NCBI RefSeq assembly: GCF_010634855.1
Contig: NZ_MWLQ01000012.1
Location: 60,422-124,421 of the forward strand
Length of the DNA: 64,000 nucleotides
Direction: 5' to 3'
Origin: Microbacterium sp. B35-30
GTDB taxonomy: Bacteria; Actinomycetota; Actinomycetes; Actinomycetales; Microbacteriaceae
Shown: in pieces, positions 17,694 to 25,832 of the stretch
How positions within the stretch are numbered: the stretch's first letter is position 1
Layout: each line of letters begins with the position of its first letter
The notes under the pieces: model-generated
The model's input: the letters and a program-made list of their open reading frames with translations, nothing else
Databases searched by the model: none
What the model was told of the DNA's origin: nothing
Program-made: the position numbers and the translations under genes

Positions 17694-18349
17694 CGCTGCC
17701 CCTCTCGGGTGAAGGTGACGTGGATCGTCCCGCTTTCGGCGACCTCCGTGGTCACGCGGTGCGTGTGCTCGAGGCCGCGGAGGTCGTCCCACACGCGGTT
17801 GCCCCGGGCGAGCACGATCGGCGCGATCGTGACGTGCAGATCGTCGACGAGGCCGGCGCGCAGGAACTCCTGGGCGGTGCGCACACCGCCCCCGACCCGG
17901 ACATCGAGTCCGCCGGCGGCGGCCGTGGCCTCCGCGAGCACGTCCTCGATGGCGCCGCCGCGGAAGTGGAACGTCGTGCCGCCGTCCATCGTGATCGACG
18001 GGCGGGGCGCCGAGTGGGTGAGCACGTAGACCGGGTAGCCGAACGGCGGTTCGTCCCCCCACCAGCCCTTCCAGTCCGGGTCGCCGGGGTTCGCGTGCAG
18101 GCCGAACATGGCCGCGCCCATGATCTCTGCGCCGACGCCTGAGAAATACGCCGAGGCATAAGAATCGTCGATGCCGGTCGTCCCCGCGCCGGTCGTGTCG
18201 CCGAGGACCTTCTGCCGGAACGTGCGAGTCGCTGCGTATGCCGTCGTGAGGGGTCCCCAATCCTCACCCATCGGATTGTCAGAGGACGGATCGGGCGCGG
18301 CGGTGTAGCCATCGAGCGATGCGAACAGGCCGATGCGGACGCGGGTCAT
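17690..18349 (-). CDS. Dihydrofolate reductase-family (RibD C-terminal-like) protein
   Basis: A 219-residue NADPH-binding reductase-like domain. It begins RIGLFASLDGYTA, has the GGGVRTAQEFLRAGLVDDLHVTIAPIVLARG segment split across the cofactor site, and is of YyaP/YwjB type. It overlaps both neighbours by 4 bases, so the three genes arsR-type, this gene and the SRPBCC gene form one tightly coupled operon. The true substrate is unknown and it is probably not the housekeeping DHFR. Confidence 0.83.
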   Translation of the reverse strand: MTRVRIGLFASLDGYTAAPDPSSDNPMGEDWGPLTTAYAATRTFRQKVLGDTTGAGTTGIDDSYASAYFSGVGAEIMGAAMFGLHANPGDPDWKGWWGDEPPFGYPVYVLTHSAPRPSITMDGGTTFHFRGGAIEDVLAEATAAAGGLDVRVGGGVRTAQEFLRAGLVDDLHVTIAPIVLARGNRVWDDLRGLEHTHRVTTEVAESGTIHVTFTREGQR

Positions 18350-18690
18350 GCGAGGTCTCCTTTGGTGATTGCGCGGGCGAGATGGATGCCGAGGCGGTCC
18401 GCCTGACGTTCGGCGGACGTTCGCTGGTCGCCGAGCCAGAGATGGAGGACGTCGAGCGCGCCGGGTCGCAGGCTCACGGTGCGCACTCGTCCCTGCTTGT
18501 TCGACGTCACCACTCGCGCGTCTTCGAGGACGCGCAGGTGCTGAAGCAGCGAGGGCAACGTCATCGAAACCAGTCCCAGGAGGTCCGACACGACCGCTGG
18601 GGACTTCGCGAGCCGCTCCACCACCATCCGTCGAGTGGGATCCGCGAGCGCGCGCAGCACCGCATCCAGCTCGTCGGAATAGTTAGGCAT
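18346..18690 (-). CDS. ArsR-family transcriptional repressor
   Basis: A 114-residue winged-helix repressor with the recognition region PAVVSDLLGLVSMTLPSLLQHLRVLEDARVV. No cysteine metal-binding motif is visible, so it probably senses something other than a soft metal. ATG at 18690 (MPNYSDE) lies inside a perfect 26-bp palindrome that also covers the -10 box, so autorepression at a leaderless start is strongly suggested. It is first in the operon with the reductase-like and SRPBCC genes. Confidence 0.9.
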   Translation of the reverse strand: MPNYSDELDAVLRALADPTRRMVVERLAKSPAVVSDLLGLVSMTLPSLLQHLRVLEDARVVTSNKQGRVRTVSLRPGALDVLHLWLGDQRTSAERQADRLGIHLARAITKGDLA

Positions 18691-18726
18691 ATGCCTAACT
18701 ATTGCGCGTCTGGGGCGGCACGTCAA
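18679..18726 (-). promoter_or_regulatory. Promoter with overlapping perfect palindrome, arsR operon
   Basis: Minus strand: TTGACG (18721-18726), exactly 17 bases, AATAGT (18698-18703), 7 bases, ATG at 18690. A perfect 26-bp palindrome, half-site AATAGTTAGGCAT, covers 18679-18704, that is the -10 box, start site, initiation codon and next codons. This is a direct readout of an autorepressed leaderless promoter. Confidence 0.85.
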
Positions 18727-18730
18727 GAGA

Positions 18731-18775
18731 AGGAGATGAGCGGATGCGGCCGGCACCGGCATCCGCTCATCTCCT
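18731..18775 (-). terminator. Terminator downstream of the DoxX gene
   Basis: A 17-bp perfect stem (AGGAGATGAGCGGATGC and its complement) encloses a GC-rich loop, between the DoxX stop and the arsR promoter. It shares the core GATGAGCGGATGC with the gabD terminator. Confidence 0.75.
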
Positions 18776-18786
18776 CGTCGGTCGGG

Positions 18787-19152
18787 TCAGAGAACGACCA
18801 GGAATCCGAGCACGGCGCTCGCCGCCGAGAGCACGGCGAGGACGATCGACGGCGTCGCCGACTCCTTGCGGCGGACGTGGACGGCGATCGCGCCGATCAT
18901 CACGATGGCCAGTGCGGTGGCGGCGATCGGGGTGAGGATCGGGGCGATGCCCGTGAGGAGCGGGAGGATCAGGCCGATGCCGCCGATCACCTCCGCGGCG
19001 CCGATGAGCTTGACCGTCGGGTCGGTGAAGTCGTCGGCCCAGGCCATGCCGCTCGCAACGAGGGTGGGCCTCGGACGGGCGATCTTCATGGTGCCGGCGG
19101 CGATGAATGCGAGGGCGAGCAGGCCGTTGAGGATCCAGAGGGTGATGATCAT
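18787..19152 (-). CDS. DoxX-like membrane protein
   Basis: A 121-residue protein with four transmembrane helices (about 3-22, 45-68, 72-93 and 100-120). The family segments IAAGTMKIARP and LIGAAEVIGGIGLILP are present. CTGGAG precedes the ATG. It is divergent from an HxlR regulator across a short region carrying a YodB-box-like site. In Bacillus subtilis the DoxX-like CatD is under YodB/CatR (HxlR) control in the quinone response, and the same logic may apply here. Confidence 0.87.
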   Translation of the reverse strand: MIITLWILNGLLALAFIAAGTMKIARPRPTLVASGMAWADDFTDPTVKLIGAAEVIGGIGLILPLLTGIAPILTPIAATALAIVMIGAIAVHVRRKESATPSIVLAVLSAASAVLGFLVVL

Positions 19153-19183
19153 CAGTACTCCAGGGGAAGAATCGTGGGGTCTG

Positions 19184-19199
19184 TTACTGTTTGTAAGCA
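19184..19199. promoter_or_regulatory. YodB/CatR-box-like operator between DoxX and HxlR genes
   Basis: TTACTGTTTGTAAGCA contains TTAC-N6-GTAA and matches the Bacillus YodB box TACTATTTGTAAGTA, as I remember it, at 13 of 15 positions. It lies 32 bp upstream of doxX-like and 65 bp upstream of the HxlR gene, in position to control both. Confidence 0.65.
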
Positions 19200-19264
19200 A
19201 CCTCATGATGCGTCACGCGAAGGACGGGTGCAAAAGGCACATGGGTGTGAGTAGGTGACATCGG

Positions 19265-19696
19265 ATGGCGAAGACACTCACCGTCGAGGTCGCGGGCGAT
19301 CCCGCCCCGACCGGATACGAGCGTTCGTGCGAGGGTGACCCGGCGGGCACAGACCACGGTCGCGCGATCCGCGACGTGCTCGACCGCATCGGAGACAAGT
19401 GGTCGCTGCTTGTGGTCAGCACCCTGCGCCGCGAGCGGCTGCGGTTCACCGAACTGCAGCGCCACATCCCGGGTATCTCGCAGCGCATGCTGACCCTGAC
19501 GCTGCGCCAGCTCGAGCGCGACGGGCTCATCACGCGAACGGTGCACGCCGAGGTGCCCCCGCGGGTCGAGTACGAGCTGACCGAACTCGGCGGAACACTC
19601 ATCCAGCTCGCGATGGCGCTCGCCGACTGGGCGATCGAGAACCAGCCCCGCGTCGAGGAGTCCCGCGCGGCATACGACGCGGCGCACCAGCGCTGA
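19265..19696 (+). CDS. HxlR (DUF24) family regulator
   Basis: A 143-residue winged-helix regulator with the HxlR core: VLDRIGDKWSLLVV, RFTELQRHIPGISQRMLT and the wing REVP-like segment VHAEVPPRVEYELTELG. A single N-terminal Cys22, in the position used for redox or electrophile sensing in this family, precedes the core. The start has a weak AGGTGA. It is divergent from the DoxX-like gene. The probable signal is quinone or oxidative/electrophile stress (inference from family and operator). Confidence 0.88.
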   Translation: MAKTLTVEVAGDPAPTGYERSCEGDPAGTDHGRAIRDVLDRIGDKWSLLVVSTLRRERLRFTELQRHIPGISQRMLTLTLRQLERDGLITRTVHAEVPPRVEYELTELGGTLIQLAMALADWAIENQPRVEESRAAYDAAHQR

Positions 19697-19746
19697 CGCC
19701 GGCGATCGAGGCAGCCGACGTCCCCGGTCTGCGCCATGATGGGCGC

Positions 19747-20883
19747 ATGATCCGCACGCCCCCTCCAGCGGCCGGAGCTTCCCGCAGCGCAGGCGCGGCC
19801 TCGACCATCCGCCACGAGCGCCTTCGCTCGCACCGCCTGAGCGCACCGGCGCCCACCATCGCGGAGGCCGCACGGCACATGCTCGCGACGCAGGCGCAGG
19901 AGTTCTGGGGCGGGCGGTGGGCGATCGCAGCGCGCACGACCGGCCGCACCACCATCCGCGACGTCGACGCCGCGTTCGACCGTGGTGAGATCGTGCGCTC
20001 GTGGACGATGCGGGGCACCATCCACCTCATCCCCGCCGAAGACCTCGCCTGGGTCCTGTCGATCACGGCCGATCGACAGCGCCGCCAGGCGGCGGCGGTG
20101 CACCGGGCCGAGGGCATCGACGACACGGAGCTGGACCGGGCCGAGGCGGCGGTGCGCGCCGCGCTCGGCGGCGGCAATCGCCTCACGCGCAAGGAGACGT
20201 TCGAGGTGCTCGAGCGGGCCGGCGTGTCGACGGTCAAGCAGCGCGGCTATCACCTGCTCGTCGCGCTCTCGCTGCGCGGCGTCATCTGCCAGGGGCCCGT
20301 CGTGGCGCGCGAGAGCGGCCCGACCCGCGAGCAGTACCTCGTGCTGACCGACGACTGGATCGTCGAGGTCGCCACACCTCACGACTCTCTCGCGGAGTTC
20401 TTCGCCCGCTTCATCCAGTCCCACGGGCCCGCGGGAGCACGGGACTTCGCCTGGTGGACGGGGCTGCCTCTGGGGGTGGCACGTTCCGCGGCGGAGGCGG
20501 CATCCGATCGGCTCACCCTCGTCGCGGACGAACCGGAGCCCCAGTATGTCGCCGCGACGGCGCCGCCCCGGCGCGTCGCCTCGGCACCCGAGGTCGTCGC
20601 CCTCCCGCCGTTCGAGGAGTACTACATCTCGTACGCCGATCGCACGGTGGCCTGCGCGCCGGAGTTCCTGAAGGCGATAGGTCCGTCGATGAACGGGATC
20701 GTGCGGCCCATCATCGTCGCGCGCGGCGAGATCGTAGGCGTGTGGACGCATTCGGTCGCCGTCGGCCGCCACGCCGACGACCCCATTCCCGAGCTGTTCA
20801 CGACGGATGCCTCCACCGACGCGGAAGTCGCCGCCGCGCTGGACCGCTACCGCGACTTCATCACCGCTGACCCGCGCAGCTGA
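19747..20883 (+). CDS. Winged-helix AlkZ/YcaQ-type DNA glycosylase-like protein
   Basis: A 378-residue protein of the HTH_42/YcaQ superfamily. The catalytic Gln-x-Gln motif is QAQ at residues 49-51 (LATQAQEFW). The RGTIHLIP segment and tandem winged-helix core follow. AlkZ-like enzymes remove bulky or crosslinked alkylated bases and are often linked to genotoxin self-resistance. No toxin cluster is visible here, so it may be a general alkylation-repair AZL/AlkX-type enzyme. CATGAT (19735-19740) ends 6 bases before the ATG, a possible leaderless start. Confidence 0.78.
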   Translation: MIRTPPPAAGASRSAGAASTIRHERLRSHRLSAPAPTIAEAARHMLATQAQEFWGGRWAIAARTTGRTTIRDVDAAFDRGEIVRSWTMRGTIHLIPAEDLAWVLSITADRQRRQAAAVHRAEGIDDTELDRAEAAVRAALGGGNRLTRKETFEVLERAGVSTVKQRGYHLLVALSLRGVICQGPVVARESGPTREQYLVLTDDWIVEVATPHDSLAEFFARFIQSHGPAGARDFAWWTGLPLGVARSAAEAASDRLTLVADEPEPQYVAATAPPRRVASAPEVVALPPFEEYYISYADRTVACAPEFLKAIGPSMNGIVRPIIVARGEIVGVWTHSVAVGRHADDPIPELFTTDASTDAEVAAALDRYRDFITADPRS

Positions 20884-20890
20884 ACCCGCT

Positions 20891-20900
20891 AACGCACAAA
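20891..20900 (+). promoter_or_regulatory. Regulon box 1, AACGCACAAA
   Basis: Exact copy of the 10-mer also found upstream of the SBP gene and of the hybrid regulator. On the opposite strand it reads as two TGTGC half-sites separated by T-rich spacer. It lies about 220 bp upstream of the first propeller gene. Confidence 0.65.
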
Positions 20901-21022
20901 AAGGCACACATCGGCGCTGCGGCTGTTCTGGATAGGAGCCTGAAGGTGGGCTGATTCTCCGGGCGGTTTCCCGAGAAAGACGATCATCCGGCTCCCTGAA
21001 CACCTGAACCGCACGGGTGATG

Positions 21023-21044
21023 TGTGGAATTGTGCGTTTGTGCC
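21023..21044 (+). promoter_or_regulatory. Regulon box 2, upstream of the propeller pair
   Basis: ATTGTGCGTTTGTGCC is the 9/10 match (reverse strand AACGCACAAT). A further TGTG half-site lies just upstream, giving three direct repeats, a layout common for DeoR-type operators. It lies about 75 bp before the propeller gene start. Confidence 0.65.
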
Positions 21045-21116
21045 CCGATTCATTGCGTCTCCGGGCCGCGTCTTCTTCACTGGTCGCATCCACGCGTTCA
21101 ACGGAGAGGCGTTCTC

Positions 21117-23402
21117 ATGGACAGGCCACAGATCACCCGACGTGCTGCCCTTCTGGTCGGCGGAGTCATCGCTGTCGCAACCGTGCTGGGCAGCGTGCCC
21201 GCCACGGCGTCGGCGTCGCCGTTGCCCACGGCGGTATCCGCCCTGCCACAGATCGACGATCTCGGGCCCGCGGTCGTCCAGTTCTCGCTGATGAGCTCGG
21301 TGACCATCGGCGACACGCTGTATGTGGGATCGCGCAACGTGGAGCCCGCGCGGATCGTCGCCGTCCACGTGCCGACCGGCAAGGTGACCGCGGTCACCTA
21401 CCTCGACACGGGCCACTCCCTGCAGGCCATGGCCGCCGACCCCACGGGGCGGTACGTCTACGCCGGGGTGCTGCAGAACGCCGCCGGGCCTCAGCCGAAT
21501 CTCTACCGATGGGATGTCACCACGCCCCAGGAGCCAGCCGTCCCGATCGGTCGGATCGGCAACCGCAATGTGCGGGCCATCGCCGTCGCCCCCGATGGCC
21601 ACGTGTTCGCGGTCGGAGACGGCGGTCCCACCCCGCCGCCACTGTGGGAGTACGATGCCGGAACCGGTCTGGTGACGGACCTCGGTTCCCCCGACCCGTC
21701 GGCGACCGGCGCGCGGGCGGTGGCCGCCACCGACACGACGGTCTTCTACGGAGGAGGAACGCTCTTCGGCGGCGGCGCCGCGAGGGCCGGCCTTTACGCC
21801 TACGATCGCGCGACCGGCGCCTCTACCAACATCACCCCGGCGGAGATGCAGAACGATCCGAGCATCCGCGAACTGGCGGTCTTCGACGACACGCTCATGG
21901 TGGGATCGGCTGCATCGACCGAGCAGTCGAAGGTCGCCGCGATGGACCTCGGCGACTTCACGAGCTATTCGATAGCGACCTCGATCGGCAAGACCGCCAA
22001 GAAGTTCGCGATGATCGGCGACACGGTGTACTTCGCCAACGAGGCCGGCGTGATGTCGTACGCCCCCGCTTCGGGGGCGATCGAACAGCTCTCGTTCGAC
22101 GGACCCTCCCTCGGCGAGATCTGGGGGGTCGACGACAGGGGCGACAAGCTGGTCGTCACCTCCGCATTCGGTTTCGTGGCCGAGATCGATCCGGCCGCGG
22201 GAACGTCCGTCATCACCGATCTCGTCACGGCCGGCGCACCCACCTCGCCGCAGGCGGCCATGGGCTTGGCGGCCGGGCTCGGCTCGGTGTACGTCGGAGG
22301 GACCGGCGCCATCGCGCACCACGACCTCGCGGCCGGATCCGTCGACTACCTGCGCGCGCCGGGGGAGGCCAAAGACGCCATCTCCGTCGACGGCGTTCTC
22401 ATCACGGGCCAGTACAGCTCGCAGGGCATCTGGCGATACGACCCCACCGACGGTCTTCCGCTCAGCCAGGTGGCCGACTTCCCGGGCGAGCAGAACCGCC
22501 CGCAGGACGTGCACTGGGACGACGTGAACAAGCTCGCGCTGGTCGGGGTGCAGTCCGACACCGTCGGAGGCGGCTCGCTGTGGACGTACGACCCGGCGAC
22601 CGGCCAGTCCGACATGCTGCTCAACCCGATCGACGCCCAGCAGTACGTTCGCGCCGTCACCACGCGTGACGGCGTGGCGTACCTCGGTGGCGGCCTCCAG
22701 AACGCGGACGGTCCCGGCACCGTCGTCGCGGTCGACCCCGTCAGCGGCGAGGAGGCCTGGCGGATCGCCCCGCTCCCCGGCGCAGGCGTCTCTGCGCTCG
22801 CGGTGCAGGGGGATCACCTGTACGGATTGACCCGCAAGGGCGGCTTCTTCGTCGTCGACCTGGTGCAGCGCACCGTCGTGCACACCGCGGACGTCAGCTC
22901 GGTCAGCAGCGGGTTCGCGGCTCTCGTGACCAACCGCGGCGTCGTCTACGGCGTGTCTGACACGGACGTGTTCCGGTTCCACCCGGCCACCTTCGCGGTC
23001 ACCGAGGTCGTCCCCGACATCAATGGCGCCTGGTACAGCGGTGCGCACATCACCAACGACGAGCTCGGCAACCTCTACACGCTGCAGGGTCGGAACCTGG
23101 TGCGGATCGACGATCGGCCGATCCCCGTGGACGTCGTGGCGGAGGCCCGCTGCCTCGGTTCGAAGGCGCACGTCATTGTGAGCGCGACGAACGACGGGCC
23201 GGAGCCGATCGCGCTGGCGATCACGACACCGTACGGCGAGAAGGCATTCGCCTCGGTGGCTCCCGGAAAGAGCGCCACGGCGACGTTCCACACGCGCGCG
23301 ACGAGCGCGCCGTCCGGTGCGGTGACGGTGCGGGCGGCCCGCGCGTCGGACGGTTTGGAGACGTCCAACCCGGCGGTCTTCGAGGCCGTCATGTGCCGCT
23401 GA
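21117..23402 (+). CDS. Secreted beta-propeller protein, paralog 1 (unknown function)
   Basis: 761 residues. The N-terminus QITRRAALLVGG has a twin arginine before a hydrophobic stretch and an ATASA-type cleavage region near residue 34, so Tat or Sec export is likely. The remainder is repeats of about 45-60 residues with blade signatures such as VRAIAVAPDG, LYVGSRN, GSVYVGGTGAI, IWRYDP and VAYLGG. These predict one or two multibladed propellers, with a C-terminal beta-sandwich-like tail (about 670-760). No catalytic family was recognised; polysaccharide lyase, carbohydrate binding and lectin roles are all open. It is followed after 73 bp by a full-length paralog, and GGAGAGG precedes the ATG. 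Confidence 0.8.
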   Translation: MDRPQITRRAALLVGGVIAVATVLGSVPATASASPLPTAVSALPQIDDLGPAVVQFSLMSSVTIGDTLYVGSRNVEPARIVAVHVPTGKVTAVTYLDTGHSLQAMAADPTGRYVYAGVLQNAAGPQPNLYRWDVTTPQEPAVPIGRIGNRNVRAIAVAPDGHVFAVGDGGPTPPPLWEYDAGTGLVTDLGSPDPSATGARAVAATDTTVFYGGGTLFGGGAARAGLYAYDRATGASTNITPAEMQNDPSIRELAVFDDTLMVGSAASTEQSKVAAMDLGDFTSYSIATSIGKTAKKFAMIGDTVYFANEAGVMSYAPASGAIEQLSFDGPSLGEIWGVDDRGDKLVVTSAFGFVAEIDPAAGTSVITDLVTAGAPTSPQAAMGLAAGLGSVYVGGTGAIAHHDLAAGSVDYLRAPGEAKDAISVDGVLITGQYSSQGIWRYDPTDGLPLSQVADFPGEQNRPQDVHWDDVNKLALVGVQSDTVGGGSLWTYDPATGQSDMLLNPIDAQQYVRAVTTRDGVAYLGGGLQNADGPGTVVAVDPVSGEEAWRIAPLPGAGVSALAVQGDHLYGLTRKGGFFVVDLVQRTVVHTADVSSVSSGFAALVTNRGVVYGVSDTDVFRFHPATFAVTEVVPDINGAWYSGAHITNDELGNLYTLQGRNLVRIDDRPIPVDVVAEARCLGSKAHVIVSATNDGPEPIALAITTPYGEKAFASVAPGKSATATFHTRATSAPSGAVTVRAARASDGLETSNPAVFEAVMCR

Positions 23403-23475
23403 TCGCTGTTCGAGGGGGACCCGACACGAGGAGAGTCCGCCACACAGGCGCGGTGGACGAGAGAGAGGATCATCG

Positions 23476-25758
23476 ATGACCACCCAGCTCACTCGACGGC
23501 AGATGCTGATCGGCACCGCGTGCACCGTCGCGATCGCGATGACACTGCGGCCGGGCGATGCCGCCCTGGCGCAGCCACGCGCTGCGCTCGGACTCGGCGA
23601 GGTGCGCATCCGCGACCTCGGTCCGGGTGTGGTGCAGTTCCCGCTGATGAGCAGTCTCGTCGTGGGGAACACGCTCTACATCGGGTCGCGTAATCTGCAG
23701 CCGGCCCGCGTGATCGGCTTCGATCTGACCAGCCGCACGGTCACCAGCCGCACGGATCTCGACTCCGGGTACGCGGTCCAGGCGATGGTCGCCTCGCCGG
23801 ACGGGACGGCGCTGTACATCGGCACTCTCCGCAAGGACGACGACACCGGCGCGAGCGTGCACAGGTGGGACCTCACCACGCCCGCCCTGCCCGCGACACC
23901 GCTGGCCACGACCGGCGACCGGGATGTGCGTGCCATCGCCGTCGCCCCGGACGGCAGGATCTACGTCGCCGGCGGCGGTGAGCCGCCGAAGGCGCCGTCG
24001 CTCTGGGAGGTCGACCCCGTGACCGGTGCGGCCACCAACTGGGGAACTCCCGACCCCGGGGCCACGATCTCCCAGGCCGTGGCAGCAACCGCGTCGACCG
24101 TGTACTTCGGAACCGGGTCCACGCTCGCCGGCGGCGCCGGCAGCACCGCGAAGCTCTTCGCCTTCGATCGCAGCACCCGTCTGTTCGCCGACGTCCTGCC
24201 GCGCGAGGTCGCGGCCGCCGTCTCGGTCACCTCGCTGTCGGTGCTGGACGATCTGCTCGGCGTCGGACTCAAGGGACCCGGCAAGTCGCTCCTGCTGAAC
24301 CTTGCCGCACCGTCGACCTACGAGGTCATCCCGCAGACCGGGGTGCAGCTCCGCCGACGGGGAGACGACATCTACTACGTGAAGGCGCCGAGCGTCATGG
24401 CCTACTCCCGGGTCACCAAGAAGATCACCAACCTCCAGACGCGCGACCTCGCCATGCTCTGGGGTCTCGATCTCGCGGGTGATCGCCTGGTCGGGGCATC
24501 CGAGTATGGGTTCGTCGCCGAAGTGGACCCCGCGACGCGCACCAGCACGATCACGGAGCTGCTGGACGTCGGCGCTCCCGCTGACCCGCAGGCGGTGATG
24601 GGCATCGCCGCCGGTGCCGGCTCGGTGTACGTCGGCGGCACCGGCGCCATCAGCCGGCTCGATCTCGCAACGGGGACGGTCTCGCGCATACGACTGGCGG
24701 GTGAGGCGAAGGACGGCGTGATCGTCGACGGCGTCCTCTACACCGGGCAGTACAACTCCCAGGGGATCTGGCGATACGACCCCGCGTCGGGCCATCCGCC
24801 CGCACAGGTGGTCGCCCCCACGGCCGGCCAGAACCGCCCGCTGGATGTGTGCTGGGATGCCGTGAACGGGCTGGTTCTGCTCGGTGCGCAGAACGACACC
24901 GGGGGTGGTGGCTCCGTCACGACCTACGACCCCGTGAGCTCAGCTCACACCACCACGGTGAATCCGATCGACGCGCGGCAGATGGTGCGCGCCGTCGCGA
25001 CGGCGGACGGGGTCGCCTACCTCGGCGGTGACAATCTCTACACGGGCGGCCCGCGAAGCACCGTCGTCGCGTGGGACCCCGTCGCCCATGCGGAGCTGTG
25101 GCGCGTCGATCCGGGGCTCCCCACGGGAATCGCCGCGCTCGCGACCGATGGCCGTCACCTGTTCGCTCTCGGGAGACGGGCGAGCGGACTCGTGGTCATC
25201 GACCTTCAGAGCCGGATGGTCGTGCGCGTGGTGGACGTCAGTGGCGTCGCGACCGACTTCGGCGCACTGAACTACTTCGACGGCACGGTCTATGGTGTGT
25301 CCGACACGACGCTCTTCCGGGTTGACGCCGGCACTCAGCAGCTGTCGACCGTCGTCGCCGACATCGACGGCGGCTGGTACAGCGGACCGCACCTCGACAT
25401 CGACGAGAACGGCGTCATCTACACGATGCGAGGGCTCAACCTCGTCGCCGTCCAGGACGGTGCAAGGCCGGGCCTCATCGACGTCGATGTGCTCGTGGAG
25501 CCGCGCCCCCTCGGCACGACGGTGCACCTCCGGGTGAAGGTGGCGAATCGTGAGGAGGGTGCGCTCGCGGTGACGATCACGACGCCCTACGGCCAGAAGA
25601 CGTTCCCGGACGTCGCCGCCGGCCGAAACGCCGTCGCGAGCTTCCCCTGCCGCACCGGTTCGATTCCCGCGGGTACCGTCCGCGTCGAGGCGACACGCGC
25701 CGCCGACGGGGCGAGCACCGTGCGCACGGTGCCCTATGACGCCACCAGCTCCGGGTGA
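23476..25758 (+). CDS. Secreted beta-propeller protein, paralog 2 (unknown function)
   Basis: 760 residues, colinear with paralog 1 over the whole length and sharing blocks such as DLGPGVVQFPLMSS, VRAIAVAPDG, GYVAEVDPA-like, QAVMGIAAGAGSVYVGGTGAI and NSQGIWRYDP. The N-terminus LTRRQMLIGTA has the twin-arginine pattern followed by a hydrophobic stretch and an AQP cleavage region near 33. GAGAGAGG lies before the ATG. A tandem duplication with clear divergence suggests two forms kept for related but distinct ligands. It is probably cotranscribed with paralog 1. No active-site signature was identified. Confidence 0.8.
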   Translation: MTTQLTRRQMLIGTACTVAIAMTLRPGDAALAQPRAALGLGEVRIRDLGPGVVQFPLMSSLVVGNTLYIGSRNLQPARVIGFDLTSRTVTSRTDLDSGYAVQAMVASPDGTALYIGTLRKDDDTGASVHRWDLTTPALPATPLATTGDRDVRAIAVAPDGRIYVAGGGEPPKAPSLWEVDPVTGAATNWGTPDPGATISQAVAATASTVYFGTGSTLAGGAGSTAKLFAFDRSTRLFADVLPREVAAAVSVTSLSVLDDLLGVGLKGPGKSLLLNLAAPSTYEVIPQTGVQLRRRGDDIYYVKAPSVMAYSRVTKKITNLQTRDLAMLWGLDLAGDRLVGASEYGFVAEVDPATRTSTITELLDVGAPADPQAVMGIAAGAGSVYVGGTGAISRLDLATGTVSRIRLAGEAKDGVIVDGVLYTGQYNSQGIWRYDPASGHPPAQVVAPTAGQNRPLDVCWDAVNGLVLLGAQNDTGGGGSVTTYDPVSSAHTTTVNPIDARQMVRAVATADGVAYLGGDNLYTGGPRSTVVAWDPVAHAELWRVDPGLPTGIAALATDGRHLFALGRRASGLVVIDLQSRMVVRVVDVSGVATDFGALNYFDGTVYGVSDTTLFRVDAGTQQLSTVVADIDGGWYSGPHLDIDENGVIYTMRGLNLVAVQDGARPGLIDVDVLVEPRPLGTTVHLRVKVANREEGALAVTITTPYGQKTFPDVAAGRNAVASFPCRTGSIPAGTVRVEATRAADGASTVRTVPYDATSSG

Positions 25759-25778
25759 GCACGAGCTCCGAGTGAGTC

Positions 25779-25813
25779 ACGGCCGGGCCTCATCGACGAT
25801 GAGGCCCGGCCGT
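25779..25813. terminator. Bidirectional terminator between propeller 2 and ROK genes
   Basis: A 15-bp perfect stem (ACGGCCGGGCCTCAT with its complement) and a 5-base loop between convergent genes. It is followed by T-rich sequence on the plus strand. Confidence 0.85.
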
Positions 25814-25832
25814 CGATCTTGATCCCGCTCGG

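Noticed and set aside
20884..21116. Small gene between AlkZ-type and propeller genes
   Set aside because: Frames here lack a ribosome site and good codon use; the region is better explained as a promoter with two regulon boxes.
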